Shown: one piece after another, positions 50,487-59,122 of the stretch
Layout of the letters: each line of letters starts with the position of its first letter
Numbering within the stretch: position 1 is the stretch's first letter
Notes under the pieces: generated by a model
Seen by the model: only the letters and a program-made list of their open reading frames with translations
What the model was told of the DNA's origin: nothing
Databases searched by the model: none
Source: JANPIX01 sp031425195
GTDB taxonomy: Bacteria; Pseudomonadota; Alphaproteobacteria; Rhodobacterales; Rhodobacteraceae
Assembly (NCBI GenBank): GCA_031425195.1
Contig: JANPIX010000009.1
Coordinates: 186,001 to 250,000 of the forward strand
Direction of reading: 5' to 3'
DNA length: 64,000 nucleotides
Translations under genes and position numbers: made by a program

Positions 50487-51713
50487 ATGTCCCTTGTTTC
50501 CCGCCTCGCCCTTTGCGCCGCCACCCTTGCCGCCACCCAAGGCTGGGCCGACACCCCGGACGGTGCGGCACTCATCGGTCAGGATTGGGAAAAGATTGTC
50601 GAAGCCGCGCGCGGGGGCGAGGTGAACTTCTTCCTCTGGGGCGGGTCCGACACGATCAACCGCTATGTCACCGAAGATCTGGGCGGCATCCTGCTGCGCG
50701 ACTACGGCATCACCCTGAACCGCGTCGGCGTGACCGACACGGCAGAGGCTGTGAACCTTGTGCTGGGCGAAACCGCCGCAGGCGTCACCGATGCGGGCAG
50801 CGTTGATCTGATCTGGATCAACGGCGAAAACTTCCGCACCATGCGGCAGGGCGATCTGGTCTGGTGCGGTTACACCGAAACCCTGCCGAACAACGCCCTG
50901 GTGAATTGGAACAACCCGTCCATCGCCAATGATTTCGGCGTTCCCGTCGATGGCTGCGAAGTGCCGTGGAACCGCGCCCAGTTCGCCTTTGCCCACGACA
51001 GTGCCACGCTGGCCGAACCGCCCCGCGACATGGCCGCCCTGATCGACTGGATCAAGGCCAACCCCGGCCAGTTCACTTATGCCGCCCCGCCCGATTTCAA
51101 CGGCTCGGTCTTCGTCCGTCACGTGTTCTACCACGCGGCAGGCGGGGCCGACGCCCTGCTTGGCCCCTTCGATCAGGCCACTTTCGACGCGGTGGCCCCT
51201 AAAGCCTGGGCCATCCTGAACGATCTGGAGCCGTACCTGTGGCGCAAGGGCGAAACCTATCCCAACACCATCACCCAGTTGAACAACCTGTTCGCCAATG
51301 GCGAGGTGGCGCTGACCTTCAACTATGATGCATCGCAGTCCGGCGCGGCCGTGGACGCGGGCCAATATCCCGCAACCGTGCGCAGCTATGGGCTGACCGA
51401 TGGCACCATCGGCAACACCAATTACACCGTGATTCCGGCCAATTCCCCCAACAAGGCGGCGGCGATGGTGCTTCAGAACCTGACCCTCTCGGGCGACGCC
51501 CAACTGCGCAAGGCCGATCCGGCAGTCTGGGGTGCTGCCCCCGTCATTGAACTGGACCGGCTGACCCCTGATCTGCAATCCGCCTTTGCCGCCCTGCCCG
51601 CGCACCCTTCTGTTGTGCAACCTGCCGAACTTGGGGCGGCGGCGCTGCCGGAACTTCAGGCAGAATGGATTTCCGCCATCGAAAAAGGCTGGGCAGAAAA
51701 CGTTGGCCGCTAA
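50487..51713 (+). CDS. ABC transporter substrate-binding protein (YnjB-like)
   Basis: A 408-residue periplasmic binding protein with a signal peptide (MSLVSRLALCAATLAATQGWA). VNFFLWGGSDTINRYV, SVDLIWINGENFRTM, PWNRAQFAFAHDSATL and LNNLFANGEVALTFNYDA are features of the YnjB group, seen with YnjC/YnjD-type permease and ATPase. The ligand is unknown for the family (a thiamine-like or metal role has been guessed). ATG 50487 follows AGGA. Downstream genes overlap, forming one unit. Confidence 0.87.
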   Translation: MSLVSRLALCAATLAATQGWADTPDGAALIGQDWEKIVEAARGGEVNFFLWGGSDTINRYVTEDLGGILLRDYGITLNRVGVTDTAEAVNLVLGETAAGVTDAGSVDLIWINGENFRTMRQGDLVWCGYTETLPNNALVNWNNPSIANDFGVPVDGCEVPWNRAQFAFAHDSATLAEPPRDMAALIDWIKANPGQFTYAAPPDFNGSVFVRHVFYHAAGGADALLGPFDQATFDAVAPKAWAILNDLEPYLWRKGETYPNTITQLNNLFANGEVALTFNYDASQSGAAVDAGQYPATVRSYGLTDGTIGNTNYTVIPANSPNKAAAMVLQNLTLSGDAQLRKADPAVWGAAPVIELDRLTPDLQSAFAALPAHPSVVQPAELGAAALPELQAEWISAIEKGWAENVGR

Positions 51714-52590
51714 AACGGACCCCCCTGCCGGCCCCTCGTCCGGCGGGGGCCGCGCGCTTTTCCTGCTGGCACCTGCCTTAATTGTGATCGGCGTCCTGTT
51801 CGGCGGCGGGCTGGTCGCCGGGGCATGGCAGTCACTTGCCCCCCTGCTGCCGGGGGCACGCCTGTCCCTTGACGCCTACCGCGCCATTCTTGGCGATCCG
51901 GGGTTTCCCGGTGCGCTCGGCTTCAGCCTGTATATCGCGCTAACCGCAACGATGCTGTCGGCTGTCATGGCCACGGCCGTCGCCCTGCTGCTGCGCCAGA
52001 CGTTTCCAGGGCGGCGGCTGATCTCGTTTCTGGTGCAGGTCAACCTCACCATCCCGCATGCGGTGGGGGCCATCGGCATCCTGTATCTGCTGTCCCAATC
52101 GGGCACCCTGTCGCGTCTGGCCCATGGCGCGGGCCTTCTGGACCGCCCCGCGCAATTCCCCGAACTGGTCTATGACCGTCACGCCATCGGCATCATCCTG
52201 CACTACATGTGGAAAGAGGTGCCGTTCATCACCCTGATCCTCTTGTCGCAAATGCAGACCATCGGTCAGGACTATGCTGCCGCCGCGCGGTCGCTGGGGG
52301 CCGGGCGCTGGCAATGCTTTCGCCATGTCACCCTCCCGCTGATCGCCCCAGCGCTTGCCGCCGCCTCGGCCATCGTCTTTGCCTTTTGCTTTGGGGCTTA
52401 CGAAGTTCCGCTCCTCCTTGGCCCGAATTCCCCTGCCGCGCTGCCGGTGCTGGCCTACCGCGTGTCCGTCGATGCCGATCTGGCGACCCGCCCGCAGGCG
52501 ATGGCGATGGCGATGGTCATCGCCGCCCTGTCGGCAGCCCTTGTCCTGATTGCCCTGCGCGCGGCCCGGCGCGCCATGGGGCGGGCCTGA
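51703..52590 (+). CDS. ABC transporter permease 1 of the YnjBCD-like system
   Basis: A 295-residue inner-membrane permease. The coupling loop is AAARSLGAGRWQCFRHVTLPLI. The start is probably TTG 51703, which overlaps the binding-protein stop by 11 bases; no in-frame ATG is near, and the ribosome site is weak. In E. coli YnjC is a long single permease; here two separate permeases overlap by one base (TGATG). Confidence 0.85.
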   Translation: MAAKTDPPAGPSSGGGRALFLLAPALIVIGVLFGGGLVAGAWQSLAPLLPGARLSLDAYRAILGDPGFPGALGFSLYIALTATMLSAVMATAVALLLRQTFPGRRLISFLVQVNLTIPHAVGAIGILYLLSQSGTLSRLAHGAGLLDRPAQFPELVYDRHAIGIILHYMWKEVPFITLILLSQMQTIGQDYAAAARSLGAGRWQCFRHVTLPLIAPALAAASAIVFAFCFGAYEVPLLLGPNSPAALPVLAYRVSVDADLATRPQAMAMAMVIAALSAALVLIALRAARRAMGRA

Positions 52591-53408
52591 TGGCCCCGCC
52601 CCCCGGCCTGCGCGCCTTCTGGGTGATCAGCGGCATCTGCCTCGCGCTCCTCATGATCCTCCCGCTTGTGCCGCTTGCGGTTTGGTCGGTGGCGGATGGC
52701 TGGCGCTTTCCCGCGATCCTGCCGCAAGTCTGGTCCGCGGACGCGTGGCGCTACACCCTGTCGCCGGCGTCGGGTGTGCTGGCCAGCCTGTGGTCCACCA
52801 CACTCATCGCGCTGTCTGCCACCGCCCTGTCCGCCTTGATCGGGATACCCGCCGGGCGCGCCCTTGGCTTGCACCGGTTTCGCGGCAAGGCTGCTGTCGA
52901 ACTCGTCATTCTGGCCCCACTGGTCGTTCCGGCCATCGCCGTGGCCCTTGGCCTTCACGCCGTATTCCTGCGCCTTGGCCTGACCGGCACCACAATCGGC
53001 GTCGTCCTTGTTCACCTGATCCCCGCCCTGCCCTACATGACACTGGTCATGGCGGCGGTCTTTGCGAACCACGACACCGCTTACGAAGATCAGGCGCGCT
53101 CGCTTGGCGCGGGCCGCCTCGCCATCTTCCGGCTCGTCACGCTTCCCGCCGTCCTGCCCGGCATCCTGGCCGGGGCCGCCTTCACCTTTCTGGTCTCGTG
53201 GAGCCAGTATGCCCTGACCCTGCTCATCGGCAGCGGCAAGGTGGTGACCCTGCCGCTTTTGTTGTTCAGCTTTGCCTCGTCCGGGCGAAATGACATCGCC
53301 GGGGCGATTGGCGTGATCTATGTGCTGCCCGGCATCATCCTTCTGGCCCTGACGCTGGGCCGGATCAACGGCCGCAACGTGGCGCTCCCGCGCGGGGGCC
53401 TGACATGA
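52590..53408 (+). CDS. ABC transporter permease 2 of the YnjBCD-like system
   Basis: A 272-residue permease with six hydrophobic segments and the EDQARSLGAGRLAIFRLVTLPAV coupling loop. ATG 52590 overlaps the upstream stop by one base; frames extending further upstream are out of phase with real protein. The stop overlaps the ATPase start (ATGA). Confidence 0.9.
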   Translation: MAPPPGLRAFWVISGICLALLMILPLVPLAVWSVADGWRFPAILPQVWSADAWRYTLSPASGVLASLWSTTLIALSATALSALIGIPAGRALGLHRFRGKAAVELVILAPLVVPAIAVALGLHAVFLRLGLTGTTIGVVLVHLIPALPYMTLVMAAVFANHDTAYEDQARSLGAGRLAIFRLVTLPAVLPGILAGAAFTFLVSWSQYALTLLIGSGKVVTLPLLLFSFASSGRNDIAGAIGVIYVLPGIILLALTLGRINGRNVALPRGGLT

Positions 53409-54439
53409 CGCAGATTTCCGTCACGCGGCTTTGCAAGGATTATGCCGCCGGCGAAGGCCCCGCCCTGCGCAACCTGTCGCTTGACGTGAACAGCGGCGAA
53501 ATGGTGGCGCTTCTTGGTCCCTCGGGCAGCGGCAAGACAACGGCGCTCAAGATCCTTGGCGGACTGATTGCCCCCGACAGCGGCCAGGTGCAGTTCGATG
53601 GCAAACCCGTGCTGCACCTTGCCCCCGATCGGCGCGGCGCGGTCATGGTGTTCCAGAACCCGCTGCTGTTTCCCTACATGACGGTGGCCGAAAACATAGG
53701 CTTCGGGCTGCGCATGCGCGGCGTGGCACGGAACACGATCCGCGACCGGGTCGAAGACATGCTTGCCGCCGTCCGCCTGCCCGGCTTTGGCCCCCGCCGC
53801 CCATCCGAACTGTCAGGCGGTCAGGCGCAGCGCGTGGCACTGGCCCGCGCGCTCATCCTGCACCCGGCCCTGCTGTTGCTCGATGAACCCCTGTCGAGCC
53901 TGGATACCCACCTGCGCGCCGACATGCAGGACCTGATCTGCGCCCTGCAAAAAGAAACCCGCATCACCACAATATTCGTCACCCATGATCAGGCCGAGGC
54001 TGTGGCCATGGCCGACAGGGTGGCGCTGCTGCTTGACGGATCGTTGCGTCAGTTCGACGAACCGACAGCATTTTTCCGCACTCCGGTCGATATCGACGTC
54101 GCGCGTTTTTTCGGGGCGACGACTTTTCTGCCCGGCCATGTTCGCGCCAACATCTTTGACTGCGCCCTCGGGCCGCTTTCGCTGTCACACGTCTGGGGCA
54201 ACCGGCCCGCCACAGCCACCATCCGGCCCGAAGCCATCCGCCTTGGCCCCGGCACCGCCAACACCTTCACCGGTACCATCCGCACCTGTCAGTTTCTGGG
54301 CACCCAGACGGCGGTCACGGTCGATGTGGCCGATACCCCGCTGCGCCTTTCCCTGCCGCCCGATCAGGCGGCCGGTCTTGCACCGGGCCAACCCCTGACC
54401 TTGCACCTTCCACCCGACGCGCTCTGGATCTTTCCCTGA
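53405..54439 (+). CDS. ABC transporter ATP-binding protein (YnjD/FbpC-like)
   Basis: A 344-residue ATPase with Walker A GPSGSGKTT (about 39-47), FQNPLLFPYMT, signature ELSGGQAQRVALARAL, Walker B LLLDEPLSSLD, THDQAEAV, and a C-terminal TOBE domain (RPEAIRLGPG). It completes the importer. The stop is in a 12-bp palindrome shared with the stop of the convergent LacI gene. Confidence 0.92.
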   Translation: MTQISVTRLCKDYAAGEGPALRNLSLDVNSGEMVALLGPSGSGKTTALKILGGLIAPDSGQVQFDGKPVLHLAPDRRGAVMVFQNPLLFPYMTVAENIGFGLRMRGVARNTIRDRVEDMLAAVRLPGFGPRRPSELSGGQAQRVALARALILHPALLLLDEPLSSLDTHLRADMQDLICALQKETRITTIFVTHDQAEAVAMADRVALLLDGSLRQFDEPTAFFRTPVDIDVARFFGATTFLPGHVRANIFDCALGPLSLSHVWGNRPATATIRPEAIRLGPGTANTFTGTIRTCQFLGTQTAVTVDVADTPLRLSLPPDQAAGLAPGQPLTLHLPPDALWIFP

Positions 54440-54443
54440 CGCG

Positions 54444-55493
54444 TCAGCCGCCCGAATAGGTCAGCGACGGCTGATCCAAATGCTGGAACGGCCCGGCACT
54501 GCGCTTTTCGATGGCTTCCATCACCGCCTGTGCCAGAAACTTGCCCGCGCGCGACACATCTTCATGCACGACAATCATCTGCGGGCGGAACCTGTTCAGG
54601 AACCGGATCGCCTCTTTCGCCACCGCATCGAAATCACGACCGAGTATCAGCCCGCAGCTTTCGGCCGCTGCCACAGTCGCCATGGCCGCCGTGGTCGACC
54701 CGAACAAAAGCCCGTCCGGCCTGTCGGCCACCGCCATCCGCTTGCGCGCGGCTGCTTCGATCAACATGGCCGGGCTGTCTGACGTGACCCCCTCCAGTTC
54801 CTCAAAGTGAAGCCCGCGCCGCGCCGCGCCTTCGCCAAATCCCGCGATGATGTGCTGGGCATAGCTTTGCGCTTTTGGCGGGGCTACGACCATCAACCGC
54901 CGCCGCCCCCGCGCAATCAACGCCTCGGCCCCGATGCGCCCGAAGGTCCGGTTGTCGAAATCAAAGAACGCGTGCTGCAGGTTTGTTTCCGTGCGCCCAT
55001 GCGTGGCAAAGGGAAAACCATGCGCCAGCATGTAGTTAACCCGTGGGTCCTGCGGGGTGGTCTGGTTGATGATGACCCCATCCGCCGACCCCGTTTCCAC
55101 CAGATAGCGGATCGGCGTCATCGGGTCTTCATCCGGAAAGAACGGCATCACGATCAGATGATAGGCACTGCCCCGCAGCGTCGCCGCGATGGAATAAATC
55201 AGTTGCGACGTGTGGTTCATCACATCCTGCTCTGTCGACAGAACAAGGGCGATCACATTCGTCTTGCCCGTCCGCAGACGCACCCCCGCACGGTTCGGGC
55301 GATACCCCAGACGCTGCGCCACCTCGCGCACCCGGCGTTTGGTTTCCTCGCCGATATCGGGCGCATCCTTCAGGGCACGGCTGACCGTTGCGATGGCAAA
55401 ACCCGTCTCGCTCGCAATGGTCTTGAGCGTGGGGCGAACCGGTTCGGCACCCTCGGTCTGGTCGTCAGGATGGATCACGGACGACTCAGTCAT
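54444..55493 (-). CDS. LacI-family regulator of the beta-mannoside operon
   Basis: A 349-residue LacI-type repressor. The HTH begins near residue 22 (PTLKTIASETGFAIATVSRA) after a 20-residue N-terminal extension. The effector domain has YHLIVMPFFPDEDPMTPIRY and GADGVIINQTTPQ-like segments as in AglR-type regulators. It is divergent from the importer/mannosidase genes, with operators at 55811-55845. The effector is probably a mannoside or mannose derivative. Confidence 0.92.
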   Translation of the reverse strand: MTESSVIHPDDQTEGAEPVRPTLKTIASETGFAIATVSRALKDAPDIGEETKRRVREVAQRLGYRPNRAGVRLRTGKTNVIALVLSTEQDVMNHTSQLIYSIAATLRGSAYHLIVMPFFPDEDPMTPIRYLVETGSADGVIINQTTPQDPRVNYMLAHGFPFATHGRTETNLQHAFFDFDNRTFGRIGAEALIARGRRRLMVVAPPKAQSYAQHIIAGFGEGAARRGLHFEELEGVTSDSPAMLIEAAARKRMAVADRPDGLLFGSTTAAMATVAAAESCGLILGRDFDAVAKEAIRFLNRFRPQMIVVHEDVSRAGKFLAQAVMEAIEKRSAGPFQHLDQPSLTYSGG

Positions 55494-55861
55494 GGTCGCT
55501 TACCTTTTTTATTTCTTCTACCACGTCATCCGCAGATGGGGTTACCAACGTGATTACTGCTTTCCCCGGGCGAACACTGCCCACGCAACCCCAACGCGAA
55601 TCCGATTCGTATCTGCCCTTCAAACCGTCGCAAACAGCCTGCAAAAGCCTAAAAAACCTACGTTCTGCAAACGCTTGGCCGGGGTTGTTCAAGGGGGCAG
55701 AACGGGCAGTAAGCATCGGACAAACGCCATCAAAAAAAAGCGAAGACAGTCCCCATTGAAGGCCCGGAAAAACCTTTCCGGCAAGCGAAAAGATTCCTTG
55801 CTCGAAAAATCTATAACGTTATAGGCTGAAACAATAACGATATAGAAACTGGGAGGACTGC
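55494..55861. promoter_or_regulatory. 368-base divergent regulatory region of the mannoside operon
   Basis: No gene is seen here; reading frames crossing it have no family-like sequence and run through operators. It holds three palindromes. CGAATCCGATTCG (55597-55609) is perfect apart from the central base. TGCAAACGCTTGGC (55666-55679) contains the LacI-family core AANCGNTT. The cluster at 55811-55845 is listed separately. TTGCTC (55798-55803) and TATAGG (55820-55825), 16 bases apart, form a tentative promoter. Confidence 0.55.
55811..55845 (+). promoter_or_regulatory. Two LacI-type operators spaced by two helical turns
   Basis: CTATAACGTTATAG (55811-55824) is a perfect 14-bp palindrome. CAATAACGATATAG (55832-55845) matches it at 12 of 14 positions, and the centres are 21 bases apart. 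They lie between the tentative -35 and the start of the binding-protein gene at 55862, which has GGGAGGA as its ribosome site. The divergent LacI gene is the likely binder. Confidence 0.65.
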
Positions 55862-57094
55862 ATGACCAACTTGAAATTCGTGGCTGCACTTTGCGCGTCG
55901 GTGGCGCTGCCGGTATCGGCATTCGCAACCGATCTGGAAGTGACACATTGGTGGACTTCCGGTGGTGAAGCCGCTGCTGTTGCCGAAATGGCCAAGGCGT
56001 TTGACGCCTCGGGCGACAAATGGATCGACGGCGCCATCGCAGGCTCCGGCGGCACTGCCCGCCCGATCATCATCAGCCGTATCCTCGGCGGCGATCCGAT
56101 GGGCGCCACCCAGTTGAACCACGGCCTGCAGGCGCAGGAACTGATCGAGGCGGGCCTTCTGCAGGACCTGACCGATGTTGCCGAAGCCGAAGGCTGGAAA
56201 GACATCATCAAGCCGATCAGCCTGCTTGACGCCTGCACCTACGAAGGCAAAATCTATTGCGCCCCGGTCAACATCCACTCGTGGCAGTGGCTCTGGCTGT
56301 CGAACGCCGCCTACGCCAAGGCTGGTGTGCCCGTCCCCACCAACTGGGATGAATTCGTTGCAGCAGGCCCGGCGCTTGACGCCGCAGGGATCATCCCGCT
56401 CGCCATGGGTCAGCAGCCTTGGCAGTCGTCGGGTGCCTTCAGCGTCATGGCCGTCGCGATTGCCGGACCGGAACTTTGGCTGAAAGTGCACCAGGACAAG
56501 GACGAAGCGGCAGCCGCTTCTCCCGAATTCGGCAAGGTCTTCGAAGCGGCCGTCGCCGCACGCGGCCTCGCGGCGAAATCGAACGTTCAGGATTGGAACC
56601 AGGCAACTAGCCTTGTCATCAACGGCGAAGCCGGTGGTCAGATCATGGGCGACTGGGCACAGGGCGAATTCCAGGTTGCCGGTCAGGTCGCAGGCACCGA
56701 CTACACCTGCCTTCCGGGCCTTGGCGTCAACAAGGTGATCTCCACAGGCGGCGACGCGTTCTATTTCCCTCTGAACGAAGATCCGGAAATCACCGCCGCG
56801 CAAAAGCGTCTGGCCTCGCTTCTGGTCAGCAAGGAACTGCAGGTCGCCTTCAACCTCAAGAAAGGCTCGCTGCCGATCCGCGGTGACATCGACCTCGCCG
56901 CCGCCAACGACTGCATGAAGCAAGGCCTGGAAATTCTGGCAGCCGGCGCCATCCTTCCGTCGCAGGACCAGCTGGTCAACCCGGACAGCCAGGGCCAGAT
57001 CGAAGACCTGATGGTGGAATTCTGGAACTCCACCACGATGACCGCTGCCGAAGCGCAGGAACGTTACACGGCCATCATCGCTTCTGCGGAATGA
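55862..57094 (+). CDS. Carbohydrate ABC transporter substrate-binding protein (beta-mannoside operon)
   Basis: A 410-residue periplasmic sugar-binding protein with a signal peptide (MTNLKFVAALCASVALPVSAFA). LEVTHWWTSGGEAAAVAEMA, IYCAPVNIHSWQWLWLSNAAY and AMGQQPWQSSGAF are typical of the glucose/mannose-binding group of family 1 proteins. GGGAGGAC precedes the ATG. A hairpin follows the stop. The ligand is inferred as a beta-mannoside from the downstream GH2 enzyme. Confidence 0.92.
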   Translation: MTNLKFVAALCASVALPVSAFATDLEVTHWWTSGGEAAAVAEMAKAFDASGDKWIDGAIAGSGGTARPIIISRILGGDPMGATQLNHGLQAQELIEAGLLQDLTDVAEAEGWKDIIKPISLLDACTYEGKIYCAPVNIHSWQWLWLSNAAYAKAGVPVPTNWDEFVAAGPALDAAGIIPLAMGQQPWQSSGAFSVMAVAIAGPELWLKVHQDKDEAAAASPEFGKVFEAAVAARGLAAKSNVQDWNQATSLVINGEAGGQIMGDWAQGEFQVAGQVAGTDYTCLPGLGVNKVISTGGDAFYFPLNEDPEITAAQKRLASLLVSKELQVAFNLKKGSLPIRGDIDLAAANDCMKQGLEILAAGAILPSQDQLVNPDSQGQIEDLMVEFWNSTTMTAAEAQERYTAIIASAE

Positions 57095-57109
57095 TCGCCT
57101 GATCGTCTT

Positions 57110-57133
57110 GGCCCGGCCGGAAACGGTCGGGCC
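57110..57133 (+). other. Intercistronic hairpin after the mannoside-binding-protein gene
   Basis: GGCCCGGCCG (57110-57119) and CGGTCGGGCC (57124-57133) form a 10-bp stem (one G-T pair) closed by a GAAA tetraloop. A short T-rich tail (ATTCTTCC) follows, so partial termination before the permease genes is possible. Confidence 0.7.
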
Positions 57134-57195
57134 ATTCTTCCTCACACCGGGCTGTCCAAGGCCCGGTCTGTTCATCACAACTGATGGTGTAACGC

Positions 57196-58152
57196 ATGGC
57201 CGAAACCGGCATCCCGACACGCGCGTCCGCGCAGGTGGCCCCCTTGGCCCCGTTCGCCGCAACCCCGGCGAAACGCCCGTTGCGCCTGTTTCGCAACATG
57301 AACTCGAAAGTCGCGTCGCTGCCGATGATCGCCACCGTGCTGATCATCTTTGTGGGCTGTTCGCTCTGGACAGTGTTCTATTCCTTTACCGATTCCAAGC
57401 TGTTGCCCCGCCTCAATTTCGTCGGGCTTGATCAGTACACGCGGCTGTGGGGAACGCCCCGCTGGGTCGTCTCGATCAGCAACCTCGCCATTTTCGGCGT
57501 CTGCTCGATGGTGTTCAGCCTTGTCATCGGCTTTACCCTCGCGGCGCTTCTGGATCGCAAGATCCGGTTTGAAAACACGTTCCGCACCATTTTCCTTTAT
57601 CCCTTCGCGCTGTCTTTCATCGTCACGGGTCTGGTCTGGCAATGGATCCTGAACCCCACGTACGGCGTCCAGAAAGTCGTGCGCGACATGGGCTGGGAAA
57701 CCTTTACCTTCGATCCGCTTTATACCGAAAGTCTGGTCCTCTACGGCATCCTGATCGCCGCTCTCTGGCAGGGCACCGGCCTTGTGATGTGCCTGATGCT
57801 CGCCGGTATCCGCGGCATCGACGAAGACATCTGGAAGGCCAGCCGCGTCGAAGGGATCCCGACATGGAAAACCTATGTCGTCATCATCATCCCGATGATC
57901 CGCCCGGTGATCGTCACTGCCGTGGTCATCATCGCGTCCGGCATCGTCAAGGTTTATGACCTCGTGGTCGCCCAAACCAGCGGCGGCCCCGGAGTGGCAA
58001 GCCAGATGCCTGCCCTGTACGTGATGGACAAGATGTTCAAGGACCAGAACCTAGCCCAGGGCTTTGCAGCATCGACGATGATGCTGCTGACCGTGGCGAT
58101 CATCCTGATCCCGTGGGCCTATATCGAATTCGGAGGGAAAAAGCGTGGCTGA
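57196..58152 (+). CDS. Carbohydrate ABC transporter permease 1 (mannoside operon)
   Basis: A 318-residue inner-membrane permease with about six helices and the coupling loop KASRVEGIPTWKTYVVIIIPMI. A roughly 30-residue Ala/Pro-rich cytoplasmic stretch precedes the first helix. It overlaps the next permease gene by eight bases. Confidence 0.92.
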   Translation: MAETGIPTRASAQVAPLAPFAATPAKRPLRLFRNMNSKVASLPMIATVLIIFVGCSLWTVFYSFTDSKLLPRLNFVGLDQYTRLWGTPRWVVSISNLAIFGVCSMVFSLVIGFTLAALLDRKIRFENTFRTIFLYPFALSFIVTGLVWQWILNPTYGVQKVVRDMGWETFTFDPLYTESLVLYGILIAALWQGTGLVMCLMLAGIRGIDEDIWKASRVEGIPTWKTYVVIIIPMIRPVIVTAVVIIASGIVKVYDLVVAQTSGGPGVASQMPALYVMDKMFKDQNLAQGFAASTMMLLTVAIILIPWAYIEFGGKKRG

Positions 58153-59119
58153 TATCGCAAGCCCGGCCTTGGCCAGAAACCCTGCCATCGCCAAAGGTCC
58201 GCGCGGGCAGAAACCGCGCAAGACCTTCGCCCCCGCCAACATCATGCTCTATGGCACGCTGATCATCGTGGCGATGTATTACGCGCTGCCGCTTTATGTG
58301 ATGATCGTCACCTCGCTCAAGGGGATGCCGGAAATCCGCATGGGCAACGTCTTTGCACCGCCGCTTGAAATCACGTTCGAACCTTGGGTCAAGGCATGGT
58401 CCACCGCCTGCACCGGCATCAACTGCGATGGCCTGTCGCGCGGCTTCTGGAACTCGGTCTGGATCCTCGTGCCCTCCGTCATCATCTCTATCTCCATCGC
58501 AAGCGTCAGTGGCTACGCCCTGTCCTACTGGAAATTCAAAGGCTCCGAACTGTTCTTCGGCATCCTGATGATCGGCGCGTTCATCCCCTATCAGGTGATG
58601 CTCTATCCCATCGTTCTGGTTCTCAAGAACCTGGGCGATTTCCTCAGCTATTTCTCGCTGGCCCTCGGCTTTGACAAGATACAGGTCTACGGCACGCTGT
58701 CGGGCCTCGTGATCGTGCACACCATCTTCGGCATGCCGATCCTGACGCTGCTGTTCCGCAACTACTTTGCCGCCTTGCCCGAAGAACTGTTCAAGGCGGC
58801 CCGCGTGGATGGTGCAAAATTCTGGGGCATCTTCTTCAAGATCATGATGCCCATGTCCCTGCCGATCTTCGTCGTCGCCATGATCCTGCAAGTCACCGGC
58901 ATCTGGAACGACTTCCTGTTCGGCGTGATCTACACCAAGCCCGACATCTATCCGATGACGGTGCAGCTCAACAACATCGTCAACTCGGTGCAGGGCGTCA
59001 AGGAATACAACGTCAACATGGCGGCCACCCTGCTGACCGGTCTGGTGCCGCTGTTCGTCTATTTCGTCTCTGGTAAACTCTTCGTCCGCGGCATCGCTGC
59101 CGGTGCTGTGAAAGGCTGA
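58145..59119 (+). CDS. Carbohydrate ABC transporter permease 2 (mannoside operon)
   Basis: A 324-residue permease with the coupling loop KAARVDGAKFWGIFFKIMMPM and six helices. The start is GTG 58145, preceded by GGAGGGAA. It pairs with the first permease and is followed three bases later by the ATPase gene. Confidence 0.92.
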   Translation: MADIASPALARNPAIAKGPRGQKPRKTFAPANIMLYGTLIIVAMYYALPLYVMIVTSLKGMPEIRMGNVFAPPLEITFEPWVKAWSTACTGINCDGLSRGFWNSVWILVPSVIISISIASVSGYALSYWKFKGSELFFGILMIGAFIPYQVMLYPIVLVLKNLGDFLSYFSLALGFDKIQVYGTLSGLVIVHTIFGMPILTLLFRNYFAALPEELFKAARVDGAKFWGIFFKIMMPMSLPIFVVAMILQVTGIWNDFLFGVIYTKPDIYPMTVQLNNIVNSVQGVKEYNVNMAATLLTGLVPLFVYFVSGKLFVRGIAAGAVKG

Positions 59120-59122
59120 TAC

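Noticed and set aside
55210..55824. A 204-codon plus-strand frame in the lacI/mannoside divergent region
   Set aside because: It runs through lacI on the other strand and through the operators, and its Lys-rich tail has no family likeness.
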